From Deltaproteobacteria bacterium (GTDB lineage: Bacteria; Desulfobacterota; Desulfarculia; Adiutricales; Adiutricaceae), in the NCBI GenBank assembly GCA_031265205.1, contig JAISCZ010000151.1, positions 1-58,201 of the forward strand: a stretch of DNA of 58,201 nt. Direction: 5' to 3'. This document shows, piece after piece, positions 33,762 through 43,807 of the stretch. The position numbers and the translations under genes are program-made. The notes below the pieces were generated by a model. It made no database searches and was not told the origin of the DNA. It worked only from the letters and a program-made list of their open reading frames with translations. Within the stretch, counting starts at the first letter, position 1, and every line of letters begins with the position of its first letter.

Positions 33762-35147
33762 TTAACCCTTGTACTCAAAAACCAACAGAGAGCCAGGATT
33801 CTTGACGGTCTGCGACGGGAGCCCGTTCTCGTCCAAGAAATTTCCGGCGTTGTCGGTGATGACGTAAATCGAGCGGCCGTCGGGGCTCACGAGAACCTGG
33901 CGGTAGCGGTTGGCGGTGTGGAAGTACTTAATCAGGTCGCCTTGGGCTTGCTTTACGTCGCCGCTTAAGGGCAAGCGATAGATCGCCCCGTTTTTCAGGC
34001 TGCTGATAAGGATCGAGTTGCGCCAGGCCTCGATGGGGCCGTCGGCGGGGTAATAGTCCAAACTGGAGGGCGCGATGGTCGCCCACCCGAGATAGGCGAG
34101 GGCGCCGAACTTAGGATCGGCGAAGCCGTAGTCGCTCGGCATCGTGTAGAAAGTCCGGACGGGCTCCTTGAAGTCTTTCCGATCCCAAGAACTCTCCTTG
34201 ACGCTCGCCCGGTCGGGAGGCAGGTAGGCGTCGCCCGGGACGGAGGCGCAGTCGGCGAAAGAGGACCAGTCGATATAGGCGTAGGCCTGATCGTCGGGAT
34301 AGCCGGCGATGAGGGGCCAGCCGTAGTTGCCGCCGGACGTAAGGCGATTGAGCTCGTCATCGGTGGAGGGACCCTGCTCGACCCCGAACAGCTCTCCGTC
34401 AATCCAGCGCAAGCCCTGGGGATTCCGGTGCCCGTAGGTGAAGACATGGCTTTTGACGCCATTTAGGACCGGGTTGTCGTCGGGAATGGAGCCGTCCGGA
34501 TTCAGGCGTAGGATCTTGCCGACGTAGGCGGAAAAGTCCCCCGCCTTCACCTCGGCTTCCGTGGGTAACCGTTGGGCCTCGTTGGGTTCGCAGCGGTTGG
34601 CGCCCTGATTGTGCCCCAGTTCGCCTTTGCTCAGGTACAGCGTCCCGTCGGGGCCGAAAACGAGCCTCCCGCCTTGGTGATCGTTTCCAGCCGGAATCCC
34701 CGTCAGGATATCGGTCGGCTCAATAAGCTTTCCCGCGTTGGCGTCGTATTTGTAGCGGACTACCTTGTGAAGCTCAACGTCGCCGTTAAGGTAGGTGTAA
34801 TTAAGGTAAACGAGGCCGGACGCGTCGAAATCGGGAGCCAAGGCGAGCCCCAGGAGCCCCTCGTGCTGCGGGCCGATTTTCGCGTCAGGCACCTCCAGTA
34901 GAACGGACTTCGCGCCGTCGGCGGGATTCACTTCCACCACGCGCTTGCCCTGGCGTTCGGTAATCCACAATTTTCCTCCCGGCGCCCAGACCATGGACCA
35001 AGGGGATTCGAGGCCGTCGAGAACCACCCGGGCGGCAAATGGCTCAGCGGTCTGAATGGCCGGCCCCTGGCCCTGAGAGGCTAGGGGAAAGGCTATGGAG
35101 AGCAGGAACGCGAAGGCTATGAAAGCCAAGATTTTTTTCGCTAACAT
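33762..35147 (-). CDS. PQQ-dependent soluble aldose (glucose) dehydrogenase, exported
   Basis: 461 residues of the GSDH family of six-bladed beta-propellers that oxidise aldoses with pyrroloquinoline quinone in the periplasm. A signal peptide (hydrophobic core 5-22, cut near AxQ at about 25) is clear. The family's catalytic His is in GNDHQGGRL (His157) and the PQQ-binding Arg in YGHRNPQGL (Arg241). GPSTDDELNRL (259-269) and the blade motif PDGTLYLSKGELG are also typical. It has the full length of the Acinetobacter enzyme. AGGAG lies 10 bases before the ATG. No PQQ biosynthesis gene is in view. The enzyme is usually met in aerobes, so its presence beside anaerobe-type genes is odd. Confidence 0.92.
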   Translation of the reverse strand: MLAKKILAFIAFAFLLSIAFPLASQGQGPAIQTAEPFAARVVLDGLESPWSMVWAPGGKLWITERQGKRVVEVNPADGAKSVLLEVPDAKIGPQHEGLLGLALAPDFDASGLVYLNYTYLNGDVELHKVVRYKYDANAGKLIEPTDILTGIPAGNDHQGGRLVFGPDGTLYLSKGELGHNQGANRCEPNEAQRLPTEAEVKAGDFSAYVGKILRLNPDGSIPDDNPVLNGVKSHVFTYGHRNPQGLRWIDGELFGVEQGPSTDDELNRLTSGGNYGWPLIAGYPDDQAYAYIDWSSFADCASVPGDAYLPPDRASVKESSWDRKDFKEPVRTFYTMPSDYGFADPKFGALAYLGWATIAPSSLDYYPADGPIEAWRNSILISSLKNGAIYRLPLSGDVKQAQGDLIKYFHTANRYRQVLVSPDGRSIYVITDNAGNFLDENGLPSQTVKNPGSLLVFEYKG

Positions 35148-36240
35148 GTCTGATCAACTCCTAAATTCGCCTCAATGAGAAACGCCGCGGCTAAGGTTTG
35201 CCCCTATGGAGCGAATGAGCCACGCCTGTTAGGAAGGGCGCGCGAAGCGCGTCAGTGGCCAAGATAAGGAAGCGCCACCGTCGCGAGCGCTCCGTCGCGC
35301 CGGAAGTCTCGCGGTCTCCCCACGGGGTTGGCCGCGTCGGGCCTGGAGCGTAGCCAGGACGCTTTGAGAATTAAATAAAAGCCTCAAGGGGTCGTTCGTG
35401 GCGCGGAGAGACGTCGCGCGCCGCGTTAGCCCGCCGGATTTGGAAAAGAGGGACTACGCGGTCGCGAGCCAAAGGTCGCTTTCTCCGCGCGCGGGCCGCG
35501 GCGCCCAGTCTCCGCCGACCGCGCCGGGCTGAGGAACGGCTCGCGAACGCGCCGGCGCGTCTTAAAGGAGAATGTCCAATCGTTCCCCGGGCGCCTTGAC
35601 GGGGCGCCGAAGCGACCGCCGCGCGCGCAGGCGCCCTGGCCCCGGAGGCGTCAAGCCACGGCGGGGATGGCCGAGAGGCGTGGAACGAGGCGAGCGGCGC
35701 CGGGAAATGAACGCGCGAAAACCGAGACAGGGCCCAACAAGGTCAATTCGAGCCCCGCGAACGACCGTTCCATCTTAACAGCGTCATTGAGTCAAATCAA
35801 TTAGATTTTGACTAAATTGACGCGAAGAGAAGATGAAAGCCGTCTTAGATAAAGGATCGGCGAAAATAAGAGGGAATGGCAACGCGTATGTAATTAGTTG
35901 ACAAATAATGAGAAGCGCGATTTCCAATATTTTTGCCACCTATGGAGAACATTTCGCGCGGCAGTCTCCCGTTGGCCGGTTCAATCTCAAAAAGAGTTTA
36001 ATTGATCTTTAAATTATAAAAATATAATAAAATGATATAAATATGATAAACAAGTGAATTTTAGTAAGTTAATAAATGAAATCAGATAAAAATTAAAAAA
36101 ACAAAAATTAAAAATTAAACTAAATAATAGAGAAACAAGCGGATAATCGGAGGCTATAACAGCTAGAGAGGGGGCGGAAGAAGCCTATCTTTGATAAATA
36201 GAATGGATTGTAAGGAGGAACGATTCTCTTTAGAATCAAA
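35148..36240. other. Transition from GC-rich to AT-rich DNA, no gene recognised
   Basis: 35150-35770 is GC-rich, with a 68-codon Arg-rich frame (35572-35778) that I do not support. From 35780 the DNA becomes AT-rich, leading into the restriction-modification locus. An imperfect 18-bp inverted repeat marks the change. Confidence 0.5.
35781..35823. repeat. Imperfect inverted repeat at the GC/AT boundary
   Basis: Left arm GCGTCA-TTGAGTCAAATC and right arm GATTTTGACTAAATTGACGC form a long stem around AATTA with small bulges. It lies exactly where composition changes, so it may be a terminator, an operator or the end of a mobile segment. Confidence 0.5.
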
Positions 36241-37674
36241 TTATAATCGTGACAAAATAGAGTCCATTTTTTGCGTAAGAGAAAAAGAATCGTTAATTTT
36301 CTTGAGGATTCTAGTCTGTTCCGCAAGTGGAGGGAGCGGCAAAACAAGCGAATTAACGTCATAATTAGTTATGTATTTTATTGTCGAGCCTTTTTGACGC
36401 GCTTTAAAATAGTCTTTGAAATAAGTGAGCCAATAAAAAATAAATTCGGGAGAAATTCCCGCGAAAGGATAGATAACCCAAAGAGCTGAACCGATTCCAA
36501 TTTCGCGATCAGTAATATTAACGTCGCCCAATAAATTTCCTACCGCGCTTAAAAGAACGGAATTCGCGGGGGAAATTACGGGCGGGGTTTTGGCGTATAT
36601 CCCGGAGACGGCGAGATATTTATCGGTAAAATAAGTTTTTCCTTGGTGAAATTCATATCCAGTTGGATTATTTGACAAATTAACTGGAGAAACCAAGCGC
36701 CCTCGCGTGATTTTCGCGATTTTTTTAAGGCTCGCTAAAGCCCATCCTATAGGCAATTTATTATAAAATGAGTATTTAGCGTCGCGATAGTTGTTTTCAT
36801 TTATTATATTAATTGAAGACTCAGTCGCTTGGACTCGATTAAAAGGATTAATTGTTTCAAGAAAAACGCGCGCCGATTCTTCATTGGAATCTCGCGTCGT
36901 TAGAATACCGCGAACCGCGAGAGAAAGAGTATTAGCCTTAATATTTGATGAAATTCGAGTCAACTCATTTTTAACTGTTTCTATAGAATTAATTATAGAA
37001 AATAGGTAATCTAAACGGGCGGTAATAATCGGTTGCTCAAGTGGTGGAGGAACAGGCACAATAAGCGATTTGACATCATTCAAAGTGATATGTTTGACAG
37101 TTGTCCCTTTTTGACGTTCTATAAAATAGTCGCGAAACGCCATTAACCAATAAAATATTAAATCTACCGTGATACCTATCGCTGGCGCTATGGCGCAAAG
37201 ACGTTTTCCAATGCAAATAGCGCGGGTATTAATATTTACCATCCCTACTGGAGCGCAATTTGTCATTATGACGGAATTCGCGACTATAGGCTCAAAATTT
37301 CCTTTAACAAAAACTCCTGAAGGAGAGATATATTTTTCAGTAAAATAATGATTTCCTTGATGATATTCATGCCCGATTTGCTCTCGAAAGTTATTATCTT
37401 TGCGAAAATGATAATCACGAGTGATAAATGTGGCGATATCGCCTAATTTTGAAAAGGACCAACCTTGCGGTAATTCGTATTTTTCAAGAAATGTTTCTTG
37501 AGCGCGAAAATAATTATTGTCATTGGCGGCCATGGTCACCTTATTAAAATTACTTTGCTCGCTTCCAATTTGTTTTGAAAATCGCGGAACGGAGTAATGG
37601 CTTTCGTCTCGCGGAAGAAGCTCGCCACGGAGAGCGCGTTTTAGAATTTCATGTTTAAGACGTAATAAATTCAA
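36241..37674 (-). CDS. hsdS: Type I restriction-modification specificity subunit, second copy
   Basis: 477 residues with two target-recognition domains, each ending in a conserved helical spacer. TRD1 begins GWSFSKLGDIATFI (about 72) and TRD2 GWALASLKKIAKIT (about 310). Both contain the shared motif [YF]HQG...YFT[ED]KY and a repeat-boundary helix (PVPPPLEQPIITARLDYLF and PLPPLAEQTRILKKINDSF). It sets the DNA sequence read by the methylase-nuclease complex. The start is TTG, with GGT but no strong ribosome binding site. It lies 240 bases after the interrupted first hsdS and looks intact, so it may be the working specificity subunit of this locus. It is strongly AT-rich. Confidence 0.9.
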   Translation of the reverse strand: MNLLRLKHEILKRALRGELLPRDESHYSVPRFSKQIGSEQSNFNKVTMAANDNNYFRAQETFLEKYELPQGWSFSKLGDIATFITRDYHFRKDNNFREQIGHEYHQGNHYFTEKYISPSGVFVKGNFEPIVANSVIMTNCAPVGMVNINTRAICIGKRLCAIAPAIGITVDLIFYWLMAFRDYFIERQKGTTVKHITLNDVKSLIVPVPPPLEQPIITARLDYLFSIINSIETVKNELTRISSNIKANTLSLAVRGILTTRDSNEESARVFLETINPFNRVQATESSINIINENNYRDAKYSFYNKLPIGWALASLKKIAKITRGRLVSPVNLSNNPTGYEFHQGKTYFTDKYLAVSGIYAKTPPVISPANSVLLSAVGNLLGDVNITDREIGIGSALWVIYPFAGISPEFIFYWLTYFKDYFKARQKGSTIKYITNYDVNSLVLPLPPLAEQTRILKKINDSFSLTQKMDSILSRL

Positions 37675-37911
37675 GATTGATTACCAAAGACAATAATTAA
37701 AATTAAATAAATTTTATTAATTTCAAACGTTAACATAAAAAAACCTCCATCTCTACCTCAACGCAATAGGCAAATTAAATGAAATAATTAATTTAAAATA
37801 ATAATTATTAACCAAACGTGAAATGTTACTCATAGAGGATTAGTTATCATGTTGAAAAAAATTTTTATTACTCTAATAACGCGAAACGCAAAAGTTAATT
37901 AACAATTAAAA

Positions 37912-39345
37912 TTAACAAAGCCATGTTTGAGCCTGGTCTAATAGCGAAAAACAATAATTAATTTGAGTAATTATTCTCTCTTGATCTTCTAAAGGAGGAA
38001 GCGGAACGACAAGAGACGTGACATCATTCTTTTAAATATGTTTAATTATCGATCCTTTAGCTCGAGACACAAAATAATCATTTAAAAATGTTAGCCAATA
38101 AAATAAAAAGTCTGGCTTTACGGCGTATTTTGGGACAATAGCGCAAAGATTACGGCCGACGCATATATCCCTATCGCAAATATTCACGAGACCCACAGGG
38201 TTTGTGATGTTTAAGATAACTGAATTTTGTTTGGCGAATATACTACGTTTGTTGACGTATAACGGAGATTTCGCGAGATATTTATCCGTAAAATAACGTT
38301 TTCCTTGATGAAATTCAAAACCTAAAAATTCTTTTGATATTTCGGAAGATAAAGGAGAATGTCCCCAGACGATATCCGCAATCTCTTCTAACCGCTTCAA
38401 CGACCATCCGGTTGGCAATCTCTTTAAGAATTCATAATCGTTGTAATGAAAAGAGTAATAAGCGTCATTATGTTTCATAATTTTCGCTATACCGTCGTTA
38501 AATTTTTCAAAATTAAATTTTTGATTAAGATAAAGAAATGTCGATTTTTCTTTCGCGTTTGGCAAAATGAGATTTCCGGAAAACGCGAGAAACAGTATTT
38601 TTCGCTTAATAGTCGCTGTAGTGGCAAGAATATTAATTTTCGCGTTTTTAATCTCGTTTAAAATTGAAAAGCAATAATCTAGTGACAGCGTTATGATATT
38701 TTGTTCTTCAATGGTCGGTATTGGCAAAATTAAAGTTCTAATATCTTCAAAGGTAATAAATTTTAAAGCGGTGCCCTTTTGCCTCGCGGTAAGGCAAGGG
38801 CGAAAAGCCAATAGCCAATAATATAAAAAATCAGTTTTCATATTGTCTAATGGTTGAATAGAACATATATTTTCTCCTAAACAAATTCGACGTTTGGTTA
38901 TGTTTAATAACGCGATTGGAGCTCTGCGAGACATGAGAAGAGTGTCGGCTTCAGCTATTTTATTGTTCTTGGTCGAATATAGGGGAGAAACGGAGAGATA
39001 TTTATCAGTAAAATATGACGTGCCTTGATGAAATTCGACGCCATTAGAATCTCTGGAGAAATAATTTTTTCCTGGAGAAATTCCAAGAGTGATCTTCGCG
39101 ATATCGTCTAATCTCGCGAGTTTCCACCGACGTGGCAAATTATCAGTAATTGGAATATTATTATAATTATTTTCTCGATACTCATCGTTTAATGAAAACA
39201 ATAGCGTTTTAGCGTTAATTATATCATTATTAATAATATTTTCGTCAGACGAAAAATGAGAATACGCGTCATTCGTCGCTCGCGAAGTTAATTTTCCCGA
39301 AATCGCTAAATTAAGAATTTTAGTTCGAGTTATCTCAATATTCAT
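37912..39345 (-). pseudogene. hsdS: Type I specificity subunit, first copy, interrupted by a stop codon
   Basis: Two target-recognition domains are visible: TRD1 from RWKLARLDDIAKIT (about 78) and TRD2 from GWSLKRLEEIADIV (about 300). The reading frame meets TAA at 38032-38034, directly after KGSIIKHI, where the second copy reads KGSTIKYIT. Past that stop the same frame continues as KNDVTSLVVPLPPLEDQERI and on to a TAA at 37912, which is the expected C-terminal helix. One nonsense change therefore removes about 40 residues of the distal spacer helix. The 437-residue product keeps both recognition domains but may dimerise poorly. The ATG overlaps the preceding small ORF as ATGA. Confidence 0.88.
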
Positions 39346-39548
39346 AACACATCCATTATATTATAATAGAAACGATGACAATTTGAAACAAAAAAATACG
39401 CGCGTGTCGCGTATCTGATATAATATCGCGCGCCATATATGAAGTGAGAATAAATATTAAGGATATCAATTATTATTGTATTGTAGCCTATTTTAAAATT
39501 GAGAAAAATGAATCGTGTTATTAGAAAAATTAAAATAAATTTTTTCAT
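39342..39548 (-). CDS. Small hydrophobic ORF between hsdM and hsdS
   Basis: 68 residues, very rich in Ile, Phe and Tyr, opening with MKKFILIFLITRFIF, like a signal or membrane segment. Its ATG overlaps the hsdM stop (ATGA), and its own stop overlaps the hsdS start (ATGA), so three genes form an unbroken coupled chain. This double overlap favours a real gene. Against it are the extreme AT content, in which chance ATGA is common, and the lack of any relative I can name. HsdM and HsdS are usually overlapped directly, so it may also be inserted sequence. Confidence 0.35.
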   Translation of the reverse strand: MKKFILIFLITRFIFLNFKIGYNTIIIDILNIYSHFIYGARYYIRYATRAYFFVSNCHRFYYNIMDVL

Positions 39549-41026
39549 TTAATATGCCTCATGGCGTCTTCTAAAAGCTCGATTAAATTAAATAATTTTT
39601 TAATATTTTCTTTATATTCTTCAATATCTTTATGAATATTCATGTCATCATCGTTATTGTTATTATCCTTAATCCAAAAAATATCAAGGTCAATATTTCT
39701 GCGTGAAATAATTTCTTCGTACGTAAATGAACGCCAGCGACCGTTTGGATTATCATTGGAATAAGTCGGGACTCTGTTGTTAATATTTGAGGGGTTGTAT
39801 AATGTTACAAATTCGTCAAGATTTGATTCAAGGAACGGATTTTGTTTAAGCGTAATTTTAACGTCAGAGCGATAGTCGTAAATCCAAATTATATTTGTTT
39901 GAGGAAATGGCGAAGCCGGACGATTTTCAAAAAAAATAACATTCGCGTTAACAGTTGTCGCGTAAAATAAATGCTTTGGAAGTCTTAAAATAGTATGCAA
40001 ATTTGTTGATTGTAATAAATTGCGCCGCACTATTTCTCCTGGCCCACTTTCAAATAAAATATTATCTGGGACAATAACCGCGGCGGTTCCACCCGTTTTT
40101 AAAATTGTATGAATATGTTGAATAAAATTCAGCTGTTTATTGTTAGTTGTCGTCCAAAAATCTTGACGTTGGTAGATAATATTTTTCCCCTCTAAAACCC
40201 CTTTGTCATTAGTAATTGTCATTGATGATTTATTGCCAAACGGAGGATTAGTGAGAACGTAATCAAATCTTTCCCCGGGGTCTGACAAAAGAGCGTCGGC
40301 TCTTATAATCGGAGAACTTTTCTCAAAATCGCTGATATTATGCAATAATAAATTCATTAGACCCATACGACTAGCGTTTGGAACTATTTCCCATCCTCTA
40401 AAAGTATTATATTTTAAAAATGTTCTCTCATTAACGTTTAAATCATAATTATTTTCAATAAAAGAATGGGCGCCAAGCAAAAAACCAGCTGTGCCACAGG
40501 CTGGATCAGCGACAGTTTTAAGAGGCGACGGCCTAACGCATTTTATAATCGCGTTGATTAGCGGCCTTGGAGTAAAATATTGCCCAGCGCCGCTTTTGAC
40601 GTCACCCGCTGTTTTTTCGAGCATATATTCGTAAATATCGCCCTTAACGTCGCTTGACATGGAAGACCATTTTTCGCCGTCAATAACGCTAATTATTTTA
40701 GATAACTGGACTGGCGTATTGATTTTATTTTGCGCTCCCGCGAATATTTCCTTAAGTAGTCCCGTTTCATTGGAGAGTTTTTCTAAAATGAACTCATAAT
40801 TGTCAATGAGGTCCGCGCCGCTTTTATATTTAAGAGTTTCCCAAGAACAGTATTCCGGAACGCCAATATCCCTATCGTAAGGGGTTTTTGAGTACTCATC
40901 CGCCAATTTAAGGAAAAGAAGGAACGTGATTTGCTCGATATAATCGCTTTTACCTACGCCTTCATCTCGGAGAGCGTTCGCTATTGACCACACTTTTTCT
41001 TGTATAGCGGTTTTTCGCGCCAGCAC
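39545..41026 (-). CDS. hsdM: Type I restriction-modification methylase subunit
   Basis: 493 residues of the adenine N6-methyltransferase family of type I systems. The N-terminal HsdM helical domain (EKVWSIANALRDEGVGKSDYIEQI) is followed by GQYFTPRPLINAI (about 149), the AdoMet motif DPACGTAGF (174-182) and catalytic NPPF (260-263). The C-terminal helical part contacts HsdS. It modifies the recognised DNA to protect the host. It starts 12 bases after hsdR and ends overlapping the small ORF. It is AT-rich throughout. Confidence 0.95.
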   Translation of the reverse strand: MLARKTAIQEKVWSIANALRDEGVGKSDYIEQITFLLFLKLADEYSKTPYDRDIGVPEYCSWETLKYKSGADLIDNYEFILEKLSNETGLLKEIFAGAQNKINTPVQLSKIISVIDGEKWSSMSSDVKGDIYEYMLEKTAGDVKSGAGQYFTPRPLINAIIKCVRPSPLKTVADPACGTAGFLLGAHSFIENNYDLNVNERTFLKYNTFRGWEIVPNASRMGLMNLLLHNISDFEKSSPIIRADALLSDPGERFDYVLTNPPFGNKSSMTITNDKGVLEGKNIIYQRQDFWTTTNNKQLNFIQHIHTILKTGGTAAVIVPDNILFESGPGEIVRRNLLQSTNLHTILRLPKHLFYATTVNANVIFFENRPASPFPQTNIIWIYDYRSDVKITLKQNPFLESNLDEFVTLYNPSNINNRVPTYSNDNPNGRWRSFTYEEIISRRNIDLDIFWIKDNNNNDDDMNIHKDIEEYKENIKKLFNLIELLEDAMRHIK

Positions 41027-41038
41027 GGATATATTCTC

Positions 41039-43807
41039 CTAGTCACCATCAATGATAAGAGCGTAATTTAATTCCTCAAGAAATTCTTTGTATCCTGAGC
41101 CGAAAAGATCGTAAAATTTTCCTAACCCACCTAATTTGCTGAATGGCGTAAGATTTAGTTTATCCGGCGATATCGCGAAAGAGCTGATAAAATAGTCGCG
41201 TATGGCGTAAAGCCATCTCGTTGATTCTTCGCAAAATTCTTTCCCGTTGATTAATTTCTTTTTAGTAAGCCAATTCTGAAAACTCTTTTTAACGCTATCG
41301 GCGAATGAAATAAGTTCCAAGGTCTGACCCAATTCAAAACGGATAAGAGGAACAATATCAGATAATTTAGCGATAATATTTTTAGTTTTGACTTTTTCAG
41401 GCTGACGTATCGCGTAAGCCGCCCACAGCCTCTCCGGACTCAATCCCTCGCGCGTAAGCGCGTCGTTAAGATCTTTTAGCGCGTTGAGAGTTAATTCGCG
41501 CGAGCCGTAATTTTGGGCGCGAACAATACCAAGCGCCTCAATAGAATCACGGTTATCGGCGATAAATTTCGCGAAATTGTCAATAACGCCCCCCGCCGAT
41601 TCGGTCAGTTCCGTTTCCCAGCCGCTGAACGTAACTCTGTCAACATTTATATTGTCAATAATTTGCAAATGGCTTTTATGAATATTTTCCACAAATTCAC
41701 GTACTTCGGGAAGATTGAAAGGCTCGGACGCTTTCTCGGATCGTGATTTTTTTTCTTCCAAAATATATTCGCGCTTTTTTTCTTCTGAAATATTTTTGCC
41801 GCGCTTTTCAATTACAATCTCTTCTATTAAGTCTGGATTAATGGCGTTATGGATATTATTAGCGATAGTATCTAAAGAAATAGGATAAACGCTATTCCAT
41901 TTGTCGCGTTCTTTTAAGGTCATCATCCGTGATAATTTCGCGAGTCTTCCAGCGAGCGACGAGAGAATTTCCTCTTCGCGAATTCCGTTGGAGACCATAT
42001 TCATTAAATTTTTAAGAGTTAAGGTCGGTTTTCGCTCAAATTGGCAAAGCGTCACCTTAGCGCTTTTGGTGACGCCTATCGCGTCAATTATAACAAAACC
42101 TAGTTTTTCCCGAGTGGCCGACGGCGTAACTTTCCGTAAATCATTTTCATTAAGAGATCGCGTGGCGCGACCAACCATCTGCTCGAAATATATTTTACTC
42201 CTAACGTCTCTCATAAAAATTAGGCATTCAACGGGTTTAACATCCGTGCCTGTGGCTATCATGTCAACCGTTACCGCGATTCTTGGAAAATAATTATTGC
42301 GGAATTCATTGAGAACGCTTTTAGGATCTTCTTTGGATAGATACGTGATTTTTTTACAAAAATCATTTCCCTCCCCAAAAATTTCGCGGATAATTCTAAC
42401 GATATCGTCCGCGTGACTGTCGTTTTTAGCGTATAATATTGTTTTTGGCGTTTCTAACCTAGTGGAAAATATTTCTTTAAGTCCATCTTTAAAAGCGTTT
42501 ACCACGCTTCTTATTTGCGTCGGATTAACAATTTTGCTATCCAACTGAGACGGTTTATAGATAATATCGTCGCTAATCTCGTCCCATCTTTTTTTTCGCG
42601 TAAGACGCTCGCGCGTTTCGATAAATTTGGTGATTTCGCTTGAAATTTGTCCTCCTTTCTTGCCGATTTCGGTTTCTATAACGAAAATCCCATCGCAATC
42701 GACATTTACGCCATCTAATACCGCCTCATCGCGCGGGTATTCGCTCACCAAATTCTGATTAAAAAACGCGAAAGCGCGGCTATCCGGAGTCGCGGTAAGG
42801 CCAACTAAAAACGCGTCAAAATAGCGGATAACTTCGTTCCAGACATTGTAAATCGAACGATGGCATTCGTCGATATAAATAAAATCAAAAAATTCCGGTG
42901 GATATTTAGGATTATACGCGATCGCGCGCGGTTTGTTTTCAATATTTTTTTCGTGTGGGTTGACGGTTTCTTCCGCCGAATTCAAGTCCTCCCCACGTAA
43001 AATAGCGTATAAACGCTGAATTGTGCTAATGACGACTTTGCTTTCCGGCTCAATAAACGAGGAGCTAAGGCGGTCTATCTGATAGATCTCCGGAAACCGA
43101 CGGGAATCGTCAGTGGGCCGAAAATTTAAAAATTCCGCTTCCGCCTGTTCCCCGAGATTGATGGTGTCCACCAAGAACAAAATTCGTTTCGCTTTCCCGA
43201 ATTTCAGGGCCCTGTACATAGACTGCGCCGCCGCGAAAGTTTTGCCCGCCCCGGTAGCCATCTGAATAAGCGCCCGCGGCTTATTTTCGGCGAAAGATTC
43301 TTCCAGGCAAGCGATGGCCTTCGCTTGGCAAACGCGCAAACCCAGTGGATCAAGCCGCGGGAATTCTTTGAGCCTGTTTCTTAAAGTCGATTCTTCTTTG
43401 GACCATTCCCAAAGCGTTTCGGGCCGATGAAAAGAAAAAATTTCCCGAGAACGCGCTTTAAGGTCCCGTAAATCGCGGAATTGAGTGACTATTCCGGTTG
43501 ACTCGTAGACAAAGCGGATTTCTTGCCCCGCGGGAAAATCCTTGAGCCCCGCCCTGGCGTAACGCTCGGATTGCGCCTCAAAGGCGGCGAGCGCATAGCC
43601 TTTCGCGGCGGGTTTGGCCTCAATAAGCCCCTTAGGAGCGCCAGCGATAAAAAGAAGGTAATCCGCCGGACCGCCCTGGGTCTCAAATTCTCGGACGGCC
43701 ACGCCCAAGGAGGCGACGCGATTATAGCCAGCCCGGTCTTGGAGGACGTATCCGGCCTCGCGGAGAGCTTCGTCAATATTCGCGCGGGCCTTATCCTCAG
43801 GAGTCAC
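41039..43807 (-). CDS. hsdR: Type I restriction endonuclease subunit, EcoEI type
   Basis: 922 residues. The N-terminal nuclease has ADYLLF and LIEAKP (Glu63, Lys65) of the PD-(D/E)XK fold. The SF2 translocase has MATGAGKT (183-190), DECHRS (313-318), GLTATPDSRAF and the later VTVDMIATGTDVKP and QMVGRATRS boxes. The C-terminus matches the EcoEI-type HsdR tail. It cuts unmodified DNA after ATP-driven translocation. The first ~230 codons are GC-rich and Ala/Gly/Arg-rich, like the host genes, while the rest is AT-rich and Ile/Lys/Asn-rich, as are the other genes of this locus. It leads a minus-strand operon hsdR-hsdM-small ORF-hsdS-hsdS. ATG at 43807 follows CCGTGACTCCT-like sequence without an obvious ribosome binding site. 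Confidence 0.93.
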   Translation of the reverse strand: MTPEDKARANIDEALREAGYVLQDRAGYNRVASLGVAVREFETQGGPADYLLFIAGAPKGLIEAKPAAKGYALAAFEAQSERYARAGLKDFPAGQEIRFVYESTGIVTQFRDLRDLKARSREIFSFHRPETLWEWSKEESTLRNRLKEFPRLDPLGLRVCQAKAIACLEESFAENKPRALIQMATGAGKTFAAAQSMYRALKFGKAKRILFLVDTINLGEQAEAEFLNFRPTDDSRRFPEIYQIDRLSSSFIEPESKVVISTIQRLYAILRGEDLNSAEETVNPHEKNIENKPRAIAYNPKYPPEFFDFIYIDECHRSIYNVWNEVIRYFDAFLVGLTATPDSRAFAFFNQNLVSEYPRDEAVLDGVNVDCDGIFVIETEIGKKGGQISSEITKFIETRERLTRKKRWDEISDDIIYKPSQLDSKIVNPTQIRSVVNAFKDGLKEIFSTRLETPKTILYAKNDSHADDIVRIIREIFGEGNDFCKKITYLSKEDPKSVLNEFRNNYFPRIAVTVDMIATGTDVKPVECLIFMRDVRSKIYFEQMVGRATRSLNENDLRKVTPSATREKLGFVIIDAIGVTKSAKVTLCQFERKPTLTLKNLMNMVSNGIREEEILSSLAGRLAKLSRMMTLKERDKWNSVYPISLDTIANNIHNAINPDLIEEIVIEKRGKNISEEKKREYILEEKKSRSEKASEPFNLPEVREFVENIHKSHLQIIDNINVDRVTFSGWETELTESAGGVIDNFAKFIADNRDSIEALGIVRAQNYGSRELTLNALKDLNDALTREGLSPERLWAAYAIRQPEKVKTKNIIAKLSDIVPLIRFELGQTLELISFADSVKKSFQNWLTKKKLINGKEFCEESTRWLYAIRDYFISSFAISPDKLNLTPFSKLGGLGKFYDLFGSGYKEFLEELNYALIIDGD

